Assembly (NCBI GenBank): GCA_964244585.1
Contig: CAXTJM010000005.1
Span: 150,306 to 214,305, forward strand
Source of the DNA: LMUY01 sp964244585
GTDB taxonomy: Bacteria > Pseudomonadota > Alphaproteobacteria > Acetobacterales > Acetobacteraceae
Reading direction: 5' to 3'
DNA length: 64,000 nt
Below, in pieces: positions 34,583 through 42,955 of the stretch (positions are counted from its first letter, which is position 1; each line of letters starts with the position of its first letter). The position numbers were made by a program, and so were the translations under genes. The notes under the pieces are model-generated. The model was not told the origin of the DNA, ran no database searches, and was given only the letters and a program-made list of their open reading frames with translations.

Positions 34583-35524
34583 ATGACCTACAGCGTGTTC
34601 ATCGACGGCGAGGCAGGAACCACCGGGCTGGGCATCCGCGAGCGCCTGCGCGACGTGCCCGGCGTCGCGGTCCGATCGATCGACCCGGCGCATCGCAAGG
34701 ATCCTTCCGCCCGGCAGGACATGATGGCGCAGGTCGACCTCGCGATCCTCTGCCTGCATGACGACGCGGCCCGGGAATCCACTGCCCTCGCCGCCGCCCT
34801 CGGCAGCGACGCGCCGAAGCTGCTGGACGCCAGCACCGCCCACCGCGTGGACCCGGACTGGGTCTATGGCGTGCCGGAGCTGGAGGCCGGGCAGGCCGAC
34901 CGCATCGCCCGGGCGGCCCGCGTCGCCAATCCGGGATGCTATCCGACCGGGGCCATCACCCTGCTGCGCCCGCTGGTCGCGGCCGGGATGCTGCCGTCGG
35001 ACTACCCGGTCTGCGTCAACGCCGTCAGCGGCTACTCCGGCGGCGGCCGCGGCATGATCGAGGCGCATGAGGCGAGCGGCGGCCCGGCCTTCGAGCTGTA
35101 TGCCCTCGGCATGGAGCACAAGCACGTGCCGGAGCTGCAACGCTATGCCCTGCTCACCCGGCGCCCGATCTTCGTGCCCGCCGTCGGCCATTTCCGCCAG
35201 GGCATGCTCGTCTCCGTCCCGTTGCATTTGGACACGTTGCCGGGCCGCCCGTCCGGGCAGGACATCGCCGGCACGCTGGCCGCGTATTACCATCACGCGC
35301 CGGCCATCCGGGTGCCCCTCGCCGAGGCCGGCGGCAAGTTGGAGCCGGAGGCGCTGAACGACACGGACGGCATGGAGCTTCGCGTCTACGCCTACCCGGG
35401 CCATGGCCATGCGGTTCTGGTGGCCCGGCTGGACAATCTAGGCAAGGGCGCCTCGGGCGCCGCGGTGCAGAACATGCGGCTGATGCTGGGGCTGGATGCC
35501 GTGCGGGAGGTGGAGCTTGCCTGA
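34583..35524 (+). CDS. argC: N-acetyl-gamma-glutamyl-phosphate reductase, short (type 2) form
   Basis: 313 aa; ATG 34583 with GGAGG upstream. It reduces N-acetylglutamyl-5-phosphate with NADPH in arginine biosynthesis. DGEAGTTGLGIRERL is the nucleotide-binding turn and Cys119 in NPGCYPTG the catalytic nucleophile; GMEHKHVPELQ contributes the active-site histidine region. The compact length marks the type 2 form common in alphaproteobacteria. The next gene starts within its final codons. Confidence 0.94.
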   Translation: MTYSVFIDGEAGTTGLGIRERLRDVPGVAVRSIDPAHRKDPSARQDMMAQVDLAILCLHDDAARESTALAAALGSDAPKLLDASTAHRVDPDWVYGVPELEAGQADRIARAARVANPGCYPTGAITLLRPLVAAGMLPSDYPVCVNAVSGYSGGGRGMIEAHEASGGPAFELYALGMEHKHVPELQRYALLTRRPIFVPAVGHFRQGMLVSVPLHLDTLPGRPSGQDIAGTLAAYYHHAPAIRVPLAEAGGKLEPEALNDTDGMELRVYAYPGHGHAVLVARLDNLGKGASGAAVQNMRLMLGLDAVREVELA

Positions 35525-36056
35525 GGGCGGCCCGCTTTGGGCGCTTGACGGCGTGGCGCCGCACGTGGCGCCCGATGCCTGGGTGGCGCCGACCGCGAGC
35601 GTGATCGGCGACGTGGTGCTGGGCGCCGCCGTGGGGGTCTGGTGGCACTGCGTGTTGCGGGGCGACACGAACCACATCCGCGTCGGCGACGGCACCAACA
35701 TCCAGGACGGCACCATCGTTCACGTCAGCGCCGGCAGGTTCCCCTGCCTGATCGGCAGGCACGTGACGATCGGCCATGCCTGCATCGTTCATGCCTGCAC
35801 GCTGGAGGATCGCGCCTTCGTCGGCATGGGCGCCACGGTGCTGGACGGCGCGACCATCCGGGAGGGCGGCATGCTGGCGGCCGGCGGCCTGTTGACGCCG
35901 GGCAAGACGATCGGCCCGAACGAATTATGGGCCGGCGCCCCTGCCCGCCTGCTGCGGGTGATGTCGGCGGACGAGCGTGCGGGTTGGGATCGCACGGCGG
36001 CGCATTATGTCGAGCTGGGCGGACGCTATCGCGCCGGGCTCACCCCGGTGCGCTGA
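35517..36056 (+). CDS. Gamma-carbonic-anhydrase-like hexapeptide-repeat protein
   Basis: 179 aa from a TTG start at 35517 with GGGAGG six bases upstream, overlapping the argC stop; the ATG at 35496 has no such site. Left-handed beta-helix repeats run through the protein (VIGDVVLG, IRVGDGTNIQDGTIVHV, VTIGHACIVHACTLED, VGMGATVLDGATI). The three metal-site histidines are expected in IVHV, IGHACIVHAC. Members bind Zn or Fe and include Paaf/YrdA-type proteins; carbonic anhydrase activity is not certain. Confidence 0.86.
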   Translation: MPEGGPLWALDGVAPHVAPDAWVAPTASVIGDVVLGAAVGVWWHCVLRGDTNHIRVGDGTNIQDGTIVHVSAGRFPCLIGRHVTIGHACIVHACTLEDRAFVGMGATVLDGATIREGGMLAAGGLLTPGKTIGPNELWAGAPARLLRVMSADERAGWDRTAAHYVELGGRYRAGLTPVR

Positions 36057-36076
36057 GCGCCGGCCCGGGAGTCACC

Positions 36077-36643
36077 ATGCGTCCGCTTCTTGCCGCCATC
36101 CTGCTCGCCACGACCGTCGCCGCGTGCGGTCCATTGCCGCCGCCGCCCGACACGGCGCGCTTGCCCCCTGGCGTGTTCGGCCCGTTGGACCAGGACATAC
36201 CGGCCACGCAATACGCGCAGTATGCGTTCGCGGACGCGGCGCGGACATACGGCAACCCGGTCGCGGGCGCCGAAGCCGTGCTGGCGATGGACTATGTCGC
36301 GGGCGAACTCAACACCAGTCCGCGCTGGGCCAACATCGGCGCCACCACCCAGCTGGAACTGTTGCAGGCACGCAGGGACACCCGCGCCGCCGTGGGGATC
36401 GCGCCAACCGCCCCGTCCCAGCTCGTGGTGGACAGTCTGCTCGCCGCGCGCAACGACCTGGCCACCGGCAACCCGGGTGCCGCGGCGGCGGCGCTCGACA
36501 ACCCGGCCTTTCCCGCCGGCGGCGCCAAGACGGTCCAGGTCCTTGCCAACCTGCCCTACATCCAGATGGCGAACGTGGCGACCCAACATGCGGCGAACGA
36601 ACTCTATGGGCCGGACGAGGGCGGCGGCGCGTTCCGTCCCTGA
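36077..36643 (+). CDS. Putative lipoprotein, unknown function
   Basis: 188 aa; ATG 36077 with GGGAG upstream. A type II signal peptide ends in a lipobox (TTVAAC), giving a lipidated Cys17 followed by a Pro-rich stretch. The mature domain is helical and Ala-rich with no catalytic motif I recognise. It is 20 bp behind the hexapeptide-repeat gene and probably in the argC transcript. Confidence 0.75.
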   Translation: MRPLLAAILLATTVAACGPLPPPPDTARLPPGVFGPLDQDIPATQYAQYAFADAARTYGNPVAGAEAVLAMDYVAGELNTSPRWANIGATTQLELLQARRDTRAAVGIAPTAPSQLVVDSLLAARNDLATGNPGAAAAALDNPAFPAGGAKTVQVLANLPYIQMANVATQHAANELYGPDEGGGAFRP

Positions 36644-36646
36644 GCG

Positions 36647-38242
36647 CTAGGCGGCGCGCAGGAAGCCCGCCGCCCGTTCCGCGATCATCATGACGGCGGG
36701 CTGGATGTTGGTGGACGGCACCAGCGGCATGGCCGAGGCGTCCGCCACCCGCAGTCCGCCTATCCCTTGGACGCGCAATTGCGGGTCCAGCACCGCGGCA
36801 TCGTCGCTGCCCATCCGGCACGTCCCGCAAGGATGGTACACGGTGGCGGCAGTCTGCCGGATGAACGCCAGCAGCGCCTCGTCGCTGTCGCAGCCCGGCT
36901 CCGGCTGTAGCTGCTGCTCGACCAGGTCGGCGAACGGCGCCGTGCGGCCGATCCGCAGGCCGATGCGCGCGCCGGCCACCATGGCGTGCTGGTCCGCCGG
37001 CGCGCTGAGATAGTTGGCGTGGATCACCGGGCGGTCCGCCGGATCCGCGCTGCGCAGCGCGAGCGTGCCGCGGCTGTCCGGCCGGCACTGGTTCCAGTTC
37101 ATCATCACTCCCGGATGCTTCGGCAGCACGTAGCCGCCTTCCGGCACCAGGCTGAAATTGATGAACTGGTATTGCAGTTCCGCCTCCTCCGCCCCCGGGG
37201 TCGCGCGCGCGAACAGGGTCGCCTCCGTCGCACCCACCGCCATCGGTCCGCCGCGCCTGACGGCATAGTGCAATGCCATCGCCGCCATGCGCAGGCGCCG
37301 GGCAGTGATCTCGTTCAGCGTGCCGGCCGGCTTGGTTCGATAGCTGAGCCGGGCGATCAGGTGATCCTGCAGGTTCTGCCCCACGCCGGGCCGGTGCAGC
37401 ACCGGCGTGATGCCCAGGGCGGCCAGGGCCGCGCCGTCGCCGATCCCCGAGAGCATGAGCAGGTGCGGCGAGGCGATCGCGCCGCCGCACAGCACCACCT
37501 CCCGCGCTGCGGTGAACACCTGGCGGCCTGCCGGGGTATCCGCCTCGACCCCCGTGGCACGGCCCTGCGCCACCACGACGCGCCGGGCGGACGCTCCGGT
37601 GACGATGCGCAGGTTCGGGCGGCCGCGTGCCGGGTGCAGGTAGGCTCGGGCGGTGCTGATGCGGCGACCGTGCCGGACGTTCATCTGCACGGGCGACGCA
37701 CCCTCGATCGCGCCGTCATTGACGTCGCGGTGCAGCGGATAGCCCGCCTGGCGGCAGGCCGCGATGAAGGCCGCCGCACCCACGGACAGCGCCCGCGGCT
37801 CGCTGACCGGCACGGGGCCGCCCTGGCCGCGCGTCTCGCCGGGTGGCCCTGCCCAATCCTCCAGGCGGCGGAACACCGGCAGCACGTCGTCCCACGCCCA
37901 GCCACGCGCCCCGGCCTGCGCCCAACGGTCGTAGTCGTGCGGGGAGCCGCGGAGGAAGACCAGCCCGTTGACGGAGCCGGAGCCGCCCAGCACACGGCCG
38001 CGCGGCCAGGCGATGCTGCGGCCGTTCAACTCGGGTTCGGGTTCGGTGGCGTAGCCCCAATCGTAGCGCCTGGACTTCGACAGCCTGGCATAACCGGCCG
38101 GGATGTGGATCCAGATGTCGCGATCCGGCGGTCCGGCCTCCAGCAAGGTCACCCGGAGGGACGGATCTTCCGACAGGCGGGCGGCGACGATGCACCCGGC
38201 CGTGCCGCCACCGACCACGACCACGTCGGATGCCTCTGCCAT
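36647..38242 (-). CDS. GMC-family FAD-dependent oxidoreductase (choline dehydrogenase-like)
   Basis: 531 aa from ATG 38242, overlapping the preceding stop (TGATG). The Rossmann motif VVVGGGTAGCIVAARLSE is near the N-terminus, PRGRVLGGSGSVNG and GAIASPHLLMLSGIG are the two GMC signatures, and the catalytic histidine is in YHPCGTCRMG. Family members oxidise primary alcohols such as choline or alkanols. Last gene of a four-gene leftward operon with two deacylases and a DUF2889 protein. Confidence 0.9.
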   Translation of the reverse strand: MAEASDVVVVGGGTAGCIVAARLSEDPSLRVTLLEAGPPDRDIWIHIPAGYARLSKSRRYDWGYATEPEPELNGRSIAWPRGRVLGGSGSVNGLVFLRGSPHDYDRWAQAGARGWAWDDVLPVFRRLEDWAGPPGETRGQGGPVPVSEPRALSVGAAAFIAACRQAGYPLHRDVNDGAIEGASPVQMNVRHGRRISTARAYLHPARGRPNLRIVTGASARRVVVAQGRATGVEADTPAGRQVFTAAREVVLCGGAIASPHLLMLSGIGDGAALAALGITPVLHRPGVGQNLQDHLIARLSYRTKPAGTLNEITARRLRMAAMALHYAVRRGGPMAVGATEATLFARATPGAEEAELQYQFINFSLVPEGGYVLPKHPGVMMNWNQCRPDSRGTLALRSADPADRPVIHANYLSAPADQHAMVAGARIGLRIGRTAPFADLVEQQLQPEPGCDSDEALLAFIRQTAATVYHPCGTCRMGSDDAAVLDPQLRVQGIGGLRVADASAMPLVPSTNIQPAVMMIAERAAGFLRAA

Positions 38243-38814
38243 CACGGCACGGCGCTGGCCGGCTCGCCGGCACCGACGGCATACCCGGGCCATTTCCGCT
38301 GCACGATCGGGCCATCGTCGCGGAACGCGTAGCAGGTATTGAGCAAAGGCGGCTTGCGACCCGCTGCCTCCCGGTTGCGCCGGGCCCGCACCGGGTAGAG
38401 CGTCTGGAACGCCACCGTCGCCATCGGCTGCAGCAGCTCGCGCAGGTGGGTGCAGCCATGGACGCCGCCGACCCGCTCCGCCACGGCCCGCATGAAGCCG
38501 CGGCCGATCTGGATGCCGACCAGCTTGGCGTAGTTGGGCGCGATCTCCGGGCAGATGCGGTAGGGGCTGTAATCGGTCGACGCCTCGAACCCGACGATCA
38601 TCATATCCTCGTCGACGGTCATCCGCATGGACATGCCGTGCAGCGGCTCGCCGGGATCGATCCAGGGACGATCGTCCGTGGCGAAGCCGTAGCTCTTGGT
38701 GTCGGTCAGCCGGGCTTCGATGTCGAACAGACCATCCTCCCGGCTGTAGCCCTGGAGTTCGATGCGCCGGGTGTGCAGTGCCTCACGACGGGCAACAGGC
38801 GAACTCAGGGGCAC
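38242..38814 (-). CDS. DUF2889 domain-containing protein
   Basis: 190 aa from GTG 38814, with AAGGAG eight bases upstream. Recognisable DUF2889 features: HTRRIELQGYSREDGLFDIEA, DTKSYGFAT, MSMRMTVDEDMMI, CPEIAPNYAKLVG and GCTHLRELLQPMATVAFQT. The family is uncharacterised; the Cys/His-containing CTHL motif could bind metal. Neighbours suggest a role in small-molecule turnover. Confidence 0.85.
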   Translation of the reverse strand: MPLSSPVARREALHTRRIELQGYSREDGLFDIEARLTDTKSYGFATDDRPWIDPGEPLHGMSMRMTVDEDMMIVGFEASTDYSPYRICPEIAPNYAKLVGIQIGRGFMRAVAERVGGVHGCTHLRELLQPMATVAFQTLYPVRARRNREAAGRKPPLLNTCYAFRDDGPIVQRKWPGYAVGAGEPASAVP

Positions 38815-38870
38815 GGTGCCGCTCCTTACTGCGTTGCAGCAACATGGTGCGGCACGCAGCTGGGCGCCAG

Positions 38871-39815
38871 TCATACGAACCGGGCCAGCCGCACGGCGGT
38901 ATGGCCGCGGCTGGGGCGCAGGCTGGGCATCACCAGCATGCAGTCGTCGTAGGGGGTGCGGATCTCCGTCAGCCCGTCCAGCGCGATCAGGGTATTGCGC
39001 TGCGGGATCACCTGGCCGCCGGAGAACTCGCGCACGAAGGCGAACGCCGACGTGGTCGCGGTCACGGCGACCGTGACTTCGGCGATGCGGCCGCGGGTCG
39101 GGGGCGGTGGCCCGGGCAGCACGCCCGTGCAGTGGAGCACGCCGTCCAGGCACCGCCGGGCACACTCCACGGACCGCTGCTTCCAGTGCTGCCCCGACTC
39201 GACCAGGATCGCGGTCGCGGCGCCCGGGCCGGTGAACCTGGGGTAGTCGATCAGCCGGGGTCCGCTGACATGGCCGCTATCGGCGACCACCAGGCCCGGC
39301 GTGCCTGCCGCGCACCCCAACTCCCGGCCTTTCGTCGTGGGGCCGCTCAGGATCAGCGGTTCGGACGGCCACAGCATGGAATGGAGGTCCAGCAACACGT
39401 CGGCCTGGTCGATCAAGGGACGCATGGCGCGCGCGCGATCCAGTTCGCTCGACCGGCGCAGGCCGTCCAGCACCGCCGGATCCCAGAGCCGGTTCAGATC
39501 CTCGTCGACGAAACGGGATGCGGTGGGCCGCGCCGGGTCGAAGCGCTCGAACGCCGCCAGGTTGGCGAAGCCGAGGGTCAACCGGCCCGAGCATGGGGTG
39601 ACGCGGGAGCGCAGCACCTGGTCCAGCACGATGGCGCCGGCCAGTTCGTTGCCGTGCATCAGCGCCGTGACCGCGACGTGCGCCCCCGGCCGGCCGGAGT
39701 CCAAGGTCGTGAAGCCGGGCACCCCGGTGTTGCCGGCCAGCCAGGGCGAGAGGTCCGGCGCAGAGACCTCGATCGCGAACTGCGGCAGCATGCCCGGGGC
39801 CGCCGCCTGCGTCAT
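38871..39815 (-). CDS. Succinylglutamate desuccinylase/aspartoacylase (AstE/AspA) family protein
   Basis: 314 aa; ATG 39815 overlaps the upstream stop (ATGA). Zinc ligands of the M14-like fold are His54 and Glu57 (MHGNELAG) and His145 (LLDLHSML); a later ILVESGQH segment supplies the catalytic glutamate region. Family members hydrolyse N-acyl amino acids. Paired with an M20 deacetylase, it suggests stepwise deacylation of an N-acylated compound rather than the AST pathway, as no other ast genes are here. Confidence 0.85.
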   Translation of the reverse strand: MTQAAAPGMLPQFAIEVSAPDLSPWLAGNTGVPGFTTLDSGRPGAHVAVTALMHGNELAGAIVLDQVLRSRVTPCSGRLTLGFANLAAFERFDPARPTASRFVDEDLNRLWDPAVLDGLRRSSELDRARAMRPLIDQADVLLDLHSMLWPSEPLILSGPTTKGRELGCAAGTPGLVVADSGHVSGPRLIDYPRFTGPGAATAILVESGQHWKQRSVECARRCLDGVLHCTGVLPGPPPPTRGRIAEVTVAVTATTSAFAFVREFSGGQVIPQRNTLIALDGLTEIRTPYDDCMLVMPSLRPSRGHTAVRLARFV

Positions 39816-40978
39816 GCGGCCTGCTGGATCGCCAGGCGCGCGAGGAAGGCGTCGCAGGCATCGAGCTGGCTGGCGGCGATCCACTCGTCGGCCGTATGCG
39901 CCTGGGCGATGTCGCCGGGCCCGCAAACGATGGAGGCAATGCCGGCCTCCTGGTAGATCCCAGCCTCCGTGCCATAGCTGACAAAGCCGGCGCTGTTGGA
40001 ACCGGTGAGCTGGCGCACCATCCCCGCCAACGCATGGTCCGGGTCGAGCGACAAGCCTGGCAGCCAATCGGTGACCGTGAACGTGAAGCCGGTTGCCGGG
40101 TCCACCGCGTGCATGGCTGGCTCGATGGCAGCGGTCACATGGGCCCGCAGCCGCTCCAACGCCGCCTGCTGGTCGTCGCCCGGCACCATGCGCCACTCCA
40201 TGCGGAAGCTCGCGCGCTCGGGTATGATGTTCAGGATGGTGCCGCCGGACAGCATCCCGACATGTACGGTGGTGTGGGGCGGTTCGAACCCGGAGGCGAA
40301 CGGACCTTCGGCGGCGATGCGGCGCTGTTCGGCGGCGATCCATGCCACCGCTTCGGCTGCGGCGTGCACCGCGTTCACCCCGCGGGCCGGAACGGAGGAA
40401 TGGCCGGCCAGCCCGCGCACTGAAACGTTGGCGGCTAGCCGTCCCTTATGGCCCAGCACCGGATGCATGCTGGTGGGCTCCCCCACGATGCAGAGCGTCG
40501 GCATTTGGCCCGACTCCGCGAGATCGACGACCAGCCGGCGGGCGCCGCCGCAATCCACCTCCTCGTCATAGGAGATGAACAGGTGGATCGGGCGGCGGAG
40601 TTGGGCCGCCTGGAAGCGCGGCACGGCGGCCAGGCAGCAGGCGACGAAGCCCTTCATGTCGGCCGCCCCGCGGGCAAACAGCCGTCCGTCCCTTGCACGC
40701 AGGCGGAACGGGTCGCCGCTCCAGGCCTGGCCGTCGACCGGCACGGTGTCGACATGCCCGGACAAGGCGAGGCCGCCCGGGCCGCCGGGGCCGATCACCG
40801 CGTGCAGGTTGGCCCGCTCGGCGGTGGCGTCGTGGCTCAGCCGGCATGGGACGCCGTGTTGGTCCAGATAGGCCCGCACCCACTCGATCAAGGGCAGGTT
40901 CGAGTTGCGGGACGTGGTGTCGAACGCCACCAGGCGCTCCAGGATCTCGGTGCTGCTCATGCAGGGGGCGTCGGCCAT
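39812..40978 (-). CDS. argE: M20-family deacetylase, ArgE-like
   Basis: 388 aa from ATG 40978; flanking ATGs at 40987 and 40960 are alternatives. Metal ligands and catalytic residues of M20 peptidases are present: His75 and Asp77 (SGHVDTVP), Asp107 (GAADMKGF), Glu139/Glu140 (SYDEEVD) and Glu167 (VGEPTS). The PTSMHPVLGHKGRL and GHSS segments are typical of acetylornithine deacetylase. Whether it works in arginine synthesis or on another N-acyl amino acid is unclear, because it sits with other deacylation genes. First gene of the operon. Confidence 0.86.
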   Translation of the reverse strand: MADAPCMSSTEILERLVAFDTTSRNSNLPLIEWVRAYLDQHGVPCRLSHDATAERANLHAVIGPGGPGGLALSGHVDTVPVDGQAWSGDPFRLRARDGRLFARGAADMKGFVACCLAAVPRFQAAQLRRPIHLFISYDEEVDCGGARRLVVDLAESGQMPTLCIVGEPTSMHPVLGHKGRLAANVSVRGLAGHSSVPARGVNAVHAAAEAVAWIAAEQRRIAAEGPFASGFEPPHTTVHVGMLSGGTILNIIPERASFRMEWRMVPGDDQQAALERLRAHVTAAIEPAMHAVDPATGFTFTVTDWLPGLSLDPDHALAGMVRQLTGSNSAGFVSYGTEAGIYQEAGIASIVCGPGDIAQAHTADEWIAASQLDACDAFLARLAIQQAA

Positions 40979-41021
40979 GCCGGACATCCTATACGGGTCC
41001 GGCCCGACGGCAACGGCCCGG

Positions 41022-42881
41022 CTAGCAGGCCTGGGCCAGCGCCTCCTCCGCCTCCAGCCAGGCGGTCTCCGCCCCCTCCGTCTCGCGTGCGATCGCGGCG
41101 AGGCGGGTGTTGGCGGCGGTGACCTCCCCCGCACGGCCGGGGGCATACATCGCTGGGTCGGCCAGCCTGGCCTCCAGGCTGGCGCGTTCCGCGGACAGGC
41201 GGGCCAGCGCAGCTTCCGCGTCCTTGGCCTGCTTGCGCAGCGGCGCCGACTGGACGCGCGCCTGCGCCCGGTCCCTGCGGTCGTCCCGGCGGGTGGGGGC
41301 CTCCGCGCGCACCGGGCGTGCCTGTTCCACCAGCAGGCCGCGGTAATCGTCCAGGTCGCCGTCATACGCCTTGGCCGTCCCGTCCGCGACCAGCCACAGC
41401 CGGTCGGCCACCAGTTCCACCAGATGCGGATCGTGGGTGATGAGCAGCACCGCCCCGCCGAATTCGGCCAAGGCGCGGACCAAGGCGTCGCGGGCGTCGA
41501 TGTCCAGGTGGTTGGTCGGCTCGTCCAGGATCAACAATTGCGGGGCGTCCCGCGTGGCCAGCGCCAGCAACAGCCGCGCCCGCTCGCCACCCGAAAGCTG
41601 CGCCGTCGGTGTTTCGGCACGATCCGCATCCAGGCCGAACCGCGCCAGTTGCGCCCGCACGGCCGGCGGCAGCGCCCGGGGCATGGCGCGCGCCATGTGA
41701 TCGACCGGCGTCTCCCCGGCAACCAGCTCCTCCGCCTGATGCTGCGCGAAATAGCCGACGCGCAGCTTTGGATTGCGGCGGACCTCCCCGCCCAACGGTG
41801 CCAGCCGCCCGGCGAGCAGCTTGGCCAGCGTGCTCTTGCCGTTGCCGTTGGCGCCGAGCAGGGCGATCCGGTCCTCCATGTCCACGCGCAGGTTCACACC
41901 GCGCAGCACCACGCGACCGTCATACCCGGCATCCACCCGGTCGAGCTGCAGGACAGGCGGGGCGAGCCGCTGAGGTTCCGGGAAGGCGAAGCGCGTGGCC
42001 GTGTCCTCCACCACGCTGTCGATCACGGGCAGCCGCTCCAGCGCCTTGAGGCGGGATTGCGCCTGCCTCGCCTTGGTGGCCTGGGCGCGGAACCGGTCCA
42101 CGAAGGCCTGCATGTGCGCGCGTTGGGCCGCGATGCGTTCGGCAGCGCGGGCCTGCTGCATGGCCTGCTCGGTGCGGATGCGGACGAACTCGGCGTACCC
42201 GCCGGGCGTGAGCGACAGCCGGCGCTGGTCCAGATGCGCGATCGCCTCCACCGCCCGGTCCAGCAGGCCGCGATCGTGGCTGACGATCAGGCAGGCGCCG
42301 GGAAAGCGGGCGATCCAGCCTTCCAGCCACATCGTCGCCTCCAGATCGAGGTGGTTGGTCGGCTCATCCAGCAGCAACAGGTCGGGCGCCGCGAACAGCG
42401 CCGTGGCCAATGCCACGCGCATGCGCCAGCCGCCGCTGAATTCGGCGACCGCGCGGGCCTGCGCGGCGGTGTCGAAGCCGAGCCCGGCGAGGATGGCGGC
42501 GGCACGCGACGGGGCGGCCTCGGCCCCGATGGCGCGCAGCCGCTCATGGACCTCCGCCAGCCGGGATGCGGGCGCGGTGTCCGCCTCCGCCAGCAGGGCC
42601 AACCGCTCCGGGTCGCCCTCCAGCACCGTGTCCAGCAGCGTGGCAGGGCCGGACGGCGCCTCCTGCCGGACCTGCGCCATGCGGGCACCGGCGGCCAGGT
42701 GGATGGACCCGCCATCCAGCGCCACTTCTCCCGCGATGGCGCGCAGCAAGGTGGACTTGCCCGCGCCGTTGCGCCCGACGAGCCCGATGCGGCGTCCCGC
42801 ATCCACGCGCAACGATGCTTGGTCCAGCAAGGGCCGGCCAGCCATGCGCAGGGAGGCGTCTTCGACGATGAGCAGGCTCAT
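41022..42881 (-). CDS. ABC-F family ATP-binding protein
   Basis: 619 aa with two ABC domains and no membrane segments, as in ABC-F proteins that act on the ribosome. Domain 1: Walker A GRNGAGKST, signature FSGGWRMR, Walker B LLLLDEPTNHLD. An ABC-F linker rich in Arg/Ala follows (about 235-300). Domain 2: GANGNGKST, LSGGERAR, LLILDEPTNHLD. The C-terminal tail is a charged coiled coil (KQAKDAEAALARLSAERASLEARL). It resembles YheS/Uup-type members; monocistronic. Confidence 0.93.
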   Translation of the reverse strand: MSLLIVEDASLRMAGRPLLDQASLRVDAGRRIGLVGRNGAGKSTLLRAIAGEVALDGGSIHLAAGARMAQVRQEAPSGPATLLDTVLEGDPERLALLAEADTAPASRLAEVHERLRAIGAEAAPSRAAAILAGLGFDTAAQARAVAEFSGGWRMRVALATALFAAPDLLLLDEPTNHLDLEATMWLEGWIARFPGACLIVSHDRGLLDRAVEAIAHLDQRRLSLTPGGYAEFVRIRTEQAMQQARAAERIAAQRAHMQAFVDRFRAQATKARQAQSRLKALERLPVIDSVVEDTATRFAFPEPQRLAPPVLQLDRVDAGYDGRVVLRGVNLRVDMEDRIALLGANGNGKSTLAKLLAGRLAPLGGEVRRNPKLRVGYFAQHQAEELVAGETPVDHMARAMPRALPPAVRAQLARFGLDADRAETPTAQLSGGERARLLLALATRDAPQLLILDEPTNHLDIDARDALVRALAEFGGAVLLITHDPHLVELVADRLWLVADGTAKAYDGDLDDYRGLLVEQARPVRAEAPTRRDDRRDRAQARVQSAPLRKQAKDAEAALARLSAERASLEARLADPAMYAPGRAGEVTAANTRLAAIARETEGAETAWLEAEEALAQAC

Positions 42882-42955
42882 GCCGACGATCTAGCCCGCG
42901 GATGGCGTCGCGGCCAGAGAGCGGCCGGCCTGACGCTGCGGCGCCGTCCAGGACG

